Positions 60,048-64,000 of a stretch of 64,000 nt of DNA are shown here, piece by piece. The position numbers and the translations under genes were made by a program. Positions within the stretch are counted from its first letter, which is position 1. The number at the start of each line of letters is the position of its first letter. The stretch comes from Clostridia bacterium. Its GTDB lineage: Bacteria; Bacillota; Clostridia; Lachnospirales; Lachnospiraceae. Where the stretch lies: NCBI GenBank assembly GCA_009929615.1, contig SAAB01000011.1:1-64000 (forward strand). Direction: 5' to 3'. The notes below the pieces were generated by a model. The model saw only the letters and a program-made list of their open reading frames with translations. It searched no databases and was not told where the DNA came from.

Positions 60048-61679
60048 ATGAAGAAAAGACTTTTTAGTTTGGCTCTGGTATCCGCTATGGTGTTAACGAG
60101 TTTAACAGCTTGTGGCGGCGGTAACGGAAGCACAACGACAACAGCAGCAGCGACTGAGACTAAAGCTGCGGCTGAAACAACAGCAGCTGAAGAAACAGCA
60201 ACAGGAGATAAAATTCTCCGTGTGGCTTCAGAAGACCCTCAGGTACCATTGGATATGCAGCAGAACACATACAGCATTATCATGAAGATTACAGATAATG
60301 TTACAGAATCTTTGTTATCCACAAATGCTGACGGAGAGTTAGAGCCTCTGTTATTAGCAGAGATGCCTACATTGTCCGAAGACAAACTCACATACTCTTT
60401 CACATTGAAAGATGGTTTGAAATTCCACAATGGAGAACCTGTAACAAGTGCAGATGTTAAATATTCTATGGAAAGACTTGTAAAACTTGCAAAGATGGGA
60501 AGCCTTCTTGAAAAAGTTGAAGGTTATGATGCTTTGAACAATGGTGAAGCTGAAGAACTCAGCGGTATTGTTGTTGTAGATGATACGCATTTTGAAATCA
60601 AAATGGCAGAAATCTACACACCATTCCTTTCCGTTCTTTCTACACCTTATGCAGCAATTTATCCAAAGGCAGCTTGTGAAGCAGCAGGCGATGCTTGGGG
60701 TATTTCTGAATTATACGGAACCGGCCCATTTAAACTTGTAAGCTATACAAACGGTGTTGGTGCAGAACTTACCAGATTTGATGATTATCACAATGGAGCA
60801 CCTGCTCTTGACGGCATCAAATACACATTCATCGATGACCCTAACACAGGCGTTCTTGAATACCAGAAGGGTAACGTTGATGTTGTTTACTTAGACTCAG
60901 CTCTTTATCCTACATATGCTAATGGCGAATTAAAAGATGAACTTTACAGCTTCCAGCCAATCGGCGGATACTACTTATCCCTGAACCAGAACGATGTTCC
61001 GGAAATCAAGGTTCGTGAAGCATTGAACTATGCTGTAGACCGTGAAGCTCTTTGCAACAGCGTATTGTTTGGAACAGCAGCTCCTGCATCCAGCTTTATC
61101 CCATCCGGATTAATCGGCTATAACGCAGAAGCACAGCAGTACACATATGATCCAGAAAAATCCAAATCTCTTCTTGCAGAAGCAGGATATGCTGATGGAT
61201 ATACTTTAAGAATGACAGTTAACACAAAATATTCTACATCCGTAACAATTGCAACAGCTATTCAGGCTCAGGCTAAAGAAGCTGGTTTCAATGTAGAAAT
61301 CGAACAGGTTGATAGTGCTGCATGGACAGATATGAAGAAGAGCGGCGGCGTTACTTGTGGTGTTGGTAACTGGTATGTTGATTACAATGACCCAGATAGT
61401 ATGTTATATCCTGTAAGCGATGGCCGTGTAGATTTGAACTCCATGTTCTGGCATAATGAAGAGTTTAAAACTCTCATGGAAGAAGGCGTTCAGACAGATG
61501 ATACAGCAAAACGTCAGGAAATTTATGCTCGTGCAGATGAAATCCTCACACATGAAGATTTCGGAGCTGTAATGCTTTACAATGAAACACTTTACTACTT
61601 AAAGAAACCTTATGTTAAAAACTTTGAAGTAACATTTACATATCGTACAATGTTTGGTGAAACAGATATTGAAAAATAA
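60048..61679 (+). CDS. ABC transporter substrate-binding lipoprotein, peptide/nickel family
   Basis: 543 residues. Lipoprotein signal (LFSLALVSAMVLTSLTACGG, Cys about 22), a low-complexity Thr/Ala/Glu linker, then an SBP_bac_5 domain (about 60-540) with LTYSFTLKDGLKFHNGEPVT and VREALNYAVDREALCNSVLFG. It binds oligopeptides, dipeptides or a related ligand outside the cell for the permeases downstream. Codon use is biased toward preferred codons, as in highly expressed genes. The ATG after AAAGGAGAAACAG is chosen over an upstream in-frame ATG that lies in the leader. Confidence 0.93.
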   Translation: MKKRLFSLALVSAMVLTSLTACGGGNGSTTTTAAATETKAAAETTAAEETATGDKILRVASEDPQVPLDMQQNTYSIIMKITDNVTESLLSTNADGELEPLLLAEMPTLSEDKLTYSFTLKDGLKFHNGEPVTSADVKYSMERLVKLAKMGSLLEKVEGYDALNNGEAEELSGIVVVDDTHFEIKMAEIYTPFLSVLSTPYAAIYPKAACEAAGDAWGISELYGTGPFKLVSYTNGVGAELTRFDDYHNGAPALDGIKYTFIDDPNTGVLEYQKGNVDVVYLDSALYPTYANGELKDELYSFQPIGGYYLSLNQNDVPEIKVREALNYAVDREALCNSVLFGTAAPASSFIPSGLIGYNAEAQQYTYDPEKSKSLLAEAGYADGYTLRMTVNTKYSTSVTIATAIQAQAKEAGFNVEIEQVDSAAWTDMKKSGGVTCGVGNWYVDYNDPDSMLYPVSDGRVDLNSMFWHNEEFKTLMEEGVQTDDTAKRQEIYARADEILTHEDFGAVMLYNETLYYLKKPYVKNFEVTFTYRTMFGETDIEK

Positions 61680-61713
61680 TTTTCATCGCAATTAAAGATG
61701 GAAAAATAAACTG

Positions 61714-61765
61714 GATATAGCTATGGCAGAACCGATGAAGGTGAGCTGCCGTAGCTATATCTTTT
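61714..61765 (+). terminator. Hairpin between binding-protein and permease genes
   Basis: A 16-bp stem (GATATAGCTATGGCAG with CTGCCGTAGCTATATC, one G-U) followed by TTTT. Inside an operon this is typical of a partial terminator or RNA-stabilising hairpin that leaves much more binding protein than permease. A second small hairpin (AGCGG/CCGCT) follows at about 61783-61797. Confidence 0.78.
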
Positions 61766-61857
61766 AAATGCTAAAGAATAAAGAGCGGCAAAACCGCTTT
61801 AATTATGTCCGACATTTGCCGGAATTTAACGGTGAAGATTAAAAAGGAGGGAAATCC

Positions 61858-62790
61858 TTGTTATCATATACATTAAAACGATTGGGACAGACAATTTTGG
61901 TCTTAGTCGGAATTACTTTAATCACTTTTATTTTATTAAACGTCGTACCGGGCGATCCAGTAGCGATGATGCTCGATAAGCGGGCGGATGAAGCGACTAT
62001 GGAAAAGGTTCGCCACGAGATGGGACTGGATGTGCCTCTGCCTCAGCAGTATGCCAACTTTTTAAAGGGTGCAGTCCGTCTGGATTTTGGTCAGTCCTAT
62101 TTCACAAAAGAGAACGTTACAGATGCTTTAGTCCGAAGCTTTAAAGTAACAGTTCGACTGGCAGCAGTATCATTCCTTTTTGCGGTGGTGCTGGGTATTA
62201 CCTGCGGTATGATTGCCTCGGTCTATCGAGGGAAGTGGCTGGATTCGCTGCTAATGACGACGTCAATGATTGGCGTATCGGCCCCGTCCTTCTGGATAGC
62301 CATTATTCTCCAGATTGTTTTGGGGCTAAAACTGGATTTACTGCCGATTTCAGGATTTGATAATCCGTTATGCTACATTCTGCCAAGTATTGCCTTGGGA
62401 ACACGTTATGCAGGAAGTATTGCCCGTATTACAAGAACAAGTATGCTCGATGTTATTAAACAGGATTATATTCGAACAGCCCGTTCTAAGGGAGTTAAAG
62501 AAATCCTGGTTATCATGCAGCATGCTTTGAAAAATGCGATGATTCCTATTGTAACTTTAGTGGGTACAGAATTAGGTAATATGTTGACAGGTTCTATGCT
62601 GATTGAGAAGGTTTTCTCTATTCCGGGTATTGGTAAACTGGCCGTTGACGGAATGATGAATCGTGACCTTCCATTACTGCAGGGAACTGTTATTTACATA
62701 GCACTTGTATTTGTTATTGTAAACTTAGTCGTTGACCTTTCTTATGCATTTATAGATCCACGAATTCGATATGGGAAAGGAGGAGACTGA
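61858..62790 (+). CDS. Peptide/nickel ABC transporter permease, DppB-like
   Basis: 310 residues from a TTG start 7 nt after AAGGAGGG. About six helices; N-terminal LKRLGQTILVLVGITLITFI, and the EAA loop for the ATPases in DYIRTARSKGVKEILVIMQH. GTELGNMLTGSMLIEKVFSIPGIGKL is typical of DppB/OppB/NikB. It forms the membrane channel with the next gene product. Confidence 0.94.
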   Translation: MLSYTLKRLGQTILVLVGITLITFILLNVVPGDPVAMMLDKRADEATMEKVRHEMGLDVPLPQQYANFLKGAVRLDFGQSYFTKENVTDALVRSFKVTVRLAAVSFLFAVVLGITCGMIASVYRGKWLDSLLMTTSMIGVSAPSFWIAIILQIVLGLKLDLLPISGFDNPLCYILPSIALGTRYAGSIARITRTSMLDVIKQDYIRTARSKGVKEILVIMQHALKNAMIPIVTLVGTELGNMLTGSMLIEKVFSIPGIGKLAVDGMMNRDLPLLQGTVIYIALVFVIVNLVVDLSYAFIDPRIRYGKGGD

Positions 62791-63701
62791 TGAAATTAAA
62801 TATATTTAATAAACAGAAGAAATTTGAAGAAGCTGTTCTTTCCGGTGAGATTGAATATTCCAGTTATTATAAAGACAGCTTTAAACGTTTGAAAAAGAAC
62901 AAGATGTCTATGTTCTGCCTGGTAATTATTATTCTTCTTATATTGGTTGCCATTTTTGCACCACTTCTTGCACCTTATGACCCAAATGTTCAGGATTATA
63001 CTTCGATTCTGCAGGCTCCGTCAAAGGCTCATCTTTTCGGTACGGATGAATACGGAAGAGATCTTTTATCAAGAATCCTTTATGGTACCCGTATTTCTCT
63101 GAGTGTAGGTATTCTTGCTCAGTTAATTGCGACAGTTATCGGTGTTACTCTTGGTTCTCTGGCAGCATACTATGGCGGTTGGGTTGATACATTAATTTCC
63201 CGTATTATGGAAATTTTTGCAGCTTTCCCAGACTTGATTTTTGCTATGGGCATTATGTTTGTTTTGGGACCTGGAATGAAGAATATCTTTATTGCCCTCG
63301 GTCTTTTAACCTGGGTGCGTACAGCCCGTATGATACGAGGCTCCATTTTGCAGCTGAAAGAAAAAGAATATGTGGAGGCGGCGAAGTCCAGTGGTGCTAC
63401 AGCCTTTCATATTATTACAAAGCATTTAATTCCAAACTGTTTATCAACAGTTATTGTATTGGTTACATTGGGTATTCCAAATGCCATTATGTATGAAGCG
63501 TCCTTAAGCTTTCTTGGATTGGGTATCCAGCCACCAACACCGAGCTGGGGTTCTATGATTAGTTTTGCACAGCCATTTATCAGTTACCTGCCAACCTATA
63601 GTATCTTTCCGGGTATTGCAATCATGATTACAGTTATTGCCTTTAATATTTTCGGTGATGGCCTTCGTGATGCACTTGACCCTAAGATGAAGAACCAATA
63701 A
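62790..63701 (+). CDS. Peptide/nickel ABC transporter permease, DppC-like
   Basis: 303 residues with an N-terminal OppC_N segment (SFKRLKKNKMSMFCLVIIIL) and the BPD_transp_1 domain. HLFGTDEYGRDLLSRILYGT is characteristic of DppC/OppC; the EAA loop is EYVEAAKSSGATAFHIITKH. Its ATG overlaps the stop of the DppB-like gene by one base, fitting a coupled heterodimer. Confidence 0.94.
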   Translation: MKLNIFNKQKKFEEAVLSGEIEYSSYYKDSFKRLKKNKMSMFCLVIIILLILVAIFAPLLAPYDPNVQDYTSILQAPSKAHLFGTDEYGRDLLSRILYGTRISLSVGILAQLIATVIGVTLGSLAAYYGGWVDTLISRIMEIFAAFPDLIFAMGIMFVLGPGMKNIFIALGLLTWVRTARMIRGSILQLKEKEYVEAAKSSGATAFHIITKHLIPNCLSTVIVLVTLGIPNAIMYEASLSFLGLGIQPPTPSWGSMISFAQPFISYLPTYSIFPGIAIMITVIAFNIFGDGLRDALDPKMKNQ

Positions 63702-63713
63702 GGAGGTAGGGTT

Positions 63714-64000
63714 ATGTCAGAAAATTTACTTGAAGTTAAAAATCTACAGACATATTTTTTCACGGATAATGGCATTGTAAAATCCGTAGATGATGTTTCT
63801 TTTGAAGTAAAAAAGGGAAAAACGCTTGGGATCGTTGGTGAATCCGGATGCGGAAAAAGTATCACATCTTTGTCCATTATGCAGTTGGTTGAAACACCTC
63901 CGGGGAAAATTGTTGGTGGAGAAATCCTCTATAATGGCGAAGATTTGCTTAAAAAGAATAAAGAAGAGATGCGTAAGGTCCGCGGTGGAAAAATTGCCAT
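63714..64000 (+). CDS. Peptide ABC transporter ATP-binding protein, DppD-like (partial)
   Basis: The first 95 residues or so of an ABC ATPase cut by the window end. [20 protein letters not shown] and Walker [21 protein letters not shown] mark the DppD/OppD type. The ATG follows AGGAGGTAGGGTT, 12 nt after the DppC-like gene. A second ATPase (DppF-like) is expected further downstream. Confidence 0.93.
   Translation, partial: MSENLLEVKNLQTYFFTDNGIVKSVDDVSFEVKKGKTLGIVGESGCGKSITSLSIMQLVETPPGKIVGGEILYNGEDLLKKNKEEMRKVRGGKIA

Noticed and set aside
1-64000. CRISPR array, prophage, insertion sequence or tRNA genes
   Set aside because: No regularly spaced direct repeats, transposase, integrase, phage structural genes or tRNA cloverleafs were noticed on either strand.

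Overview
The window reads as chromosome from a spore-forming, anaerobic, low-to-moderate GC Gram-positive of class Clostridia, most likely family Lachnospiraceae. The spore protease gpr, spoIIP and a GerMN lipoprotein, strong AGGAGG ribosome sites, consensus sigma-A promoters, TTG/GTG starts, radical SAM enzymes and many intrinsic terminators all fit this. There is no rRNA, tRNA, CRISPR array, phage or transposase gene. The genus cannot be fixed from the sequence alone.

Layout. 0-5.4 kb: YkgJ-type Cys-cluster protein, MATE exporter, WYL regulator, 3-hydroxyacyl-CoA dehydrogenase, dihydroorotase. 5.4-10.5 kb: a complete pantothenate-to-CoA operon (panG-panB-panC-panD-coaBC-coaX) behind a leader whose hairpin carries two bulged adenosines, like the pan RNA motif. 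10.5-21.7 kb: glutamate dehydrogenase, RpiR regulator, a cytidylate-kinase-like protein coupled to a MATE exporter, radical SAM activase-like protein, PAP2 phosphatase, an AI-2E transporter split by an amber codon, AzlCD, thioesterase and an aconitase-family hydratase. 21.9-24.1 kb: a Cys/His-rich surface protein separated from its membrane anchor by a frameshift at a TA-dinucleotide run. 24.2-32.1 kb: a metal and redox island (YbaN, CydDC-like ABC pair, YgbA family, ZIP transporter, FeoB-associated/HMA protein, small helical protein, P1B ATPase). Its two operons share the palindrome GTTAGT-N4-ACTAAY just after their promoters.

32.2-39.5 kb: DUF1576 membrane protein and arginine biosynthesis (argG divergent from argCJBD). 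39.5-47.8 kb: YdcZ transporter, then a competence-linked block (ComEA-like, response regulator/kinase, GerMN lipoprotein, ComEC, DNA polymerase III delta) and a convergent TetR. 47.9-48.1 kb: a ~190-bp multi-hairpin element bounded by 11-bp inverted repeats. 48.2-55.2 kb: rpsT, gpr, spoIIP, a frameshifted response regulator with its kinase, lepA. 55.2-57.8 kb: a sigma-54 activator divergent from a MaoC-like dehydratase that has a -24/-12 promoter. 57.9-64 kb: hemW, a lipoprotein and a peptide/nickel-type ABC uptake operon cut by the window end.

Four otherwise recognisable genes are interrupted: AI-2E transporter (TAG), surface protein (TA tract), HMA protein (TGA) and response regulator (T run). 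These may be real decay, switching or recoding, or sequencing errors; raw reads would decide. The most interesting items are the surface-protein anchor frameshift, the shared metal-island operator, the sigma-54 circuit, the pan leader and the structured intergenic element.
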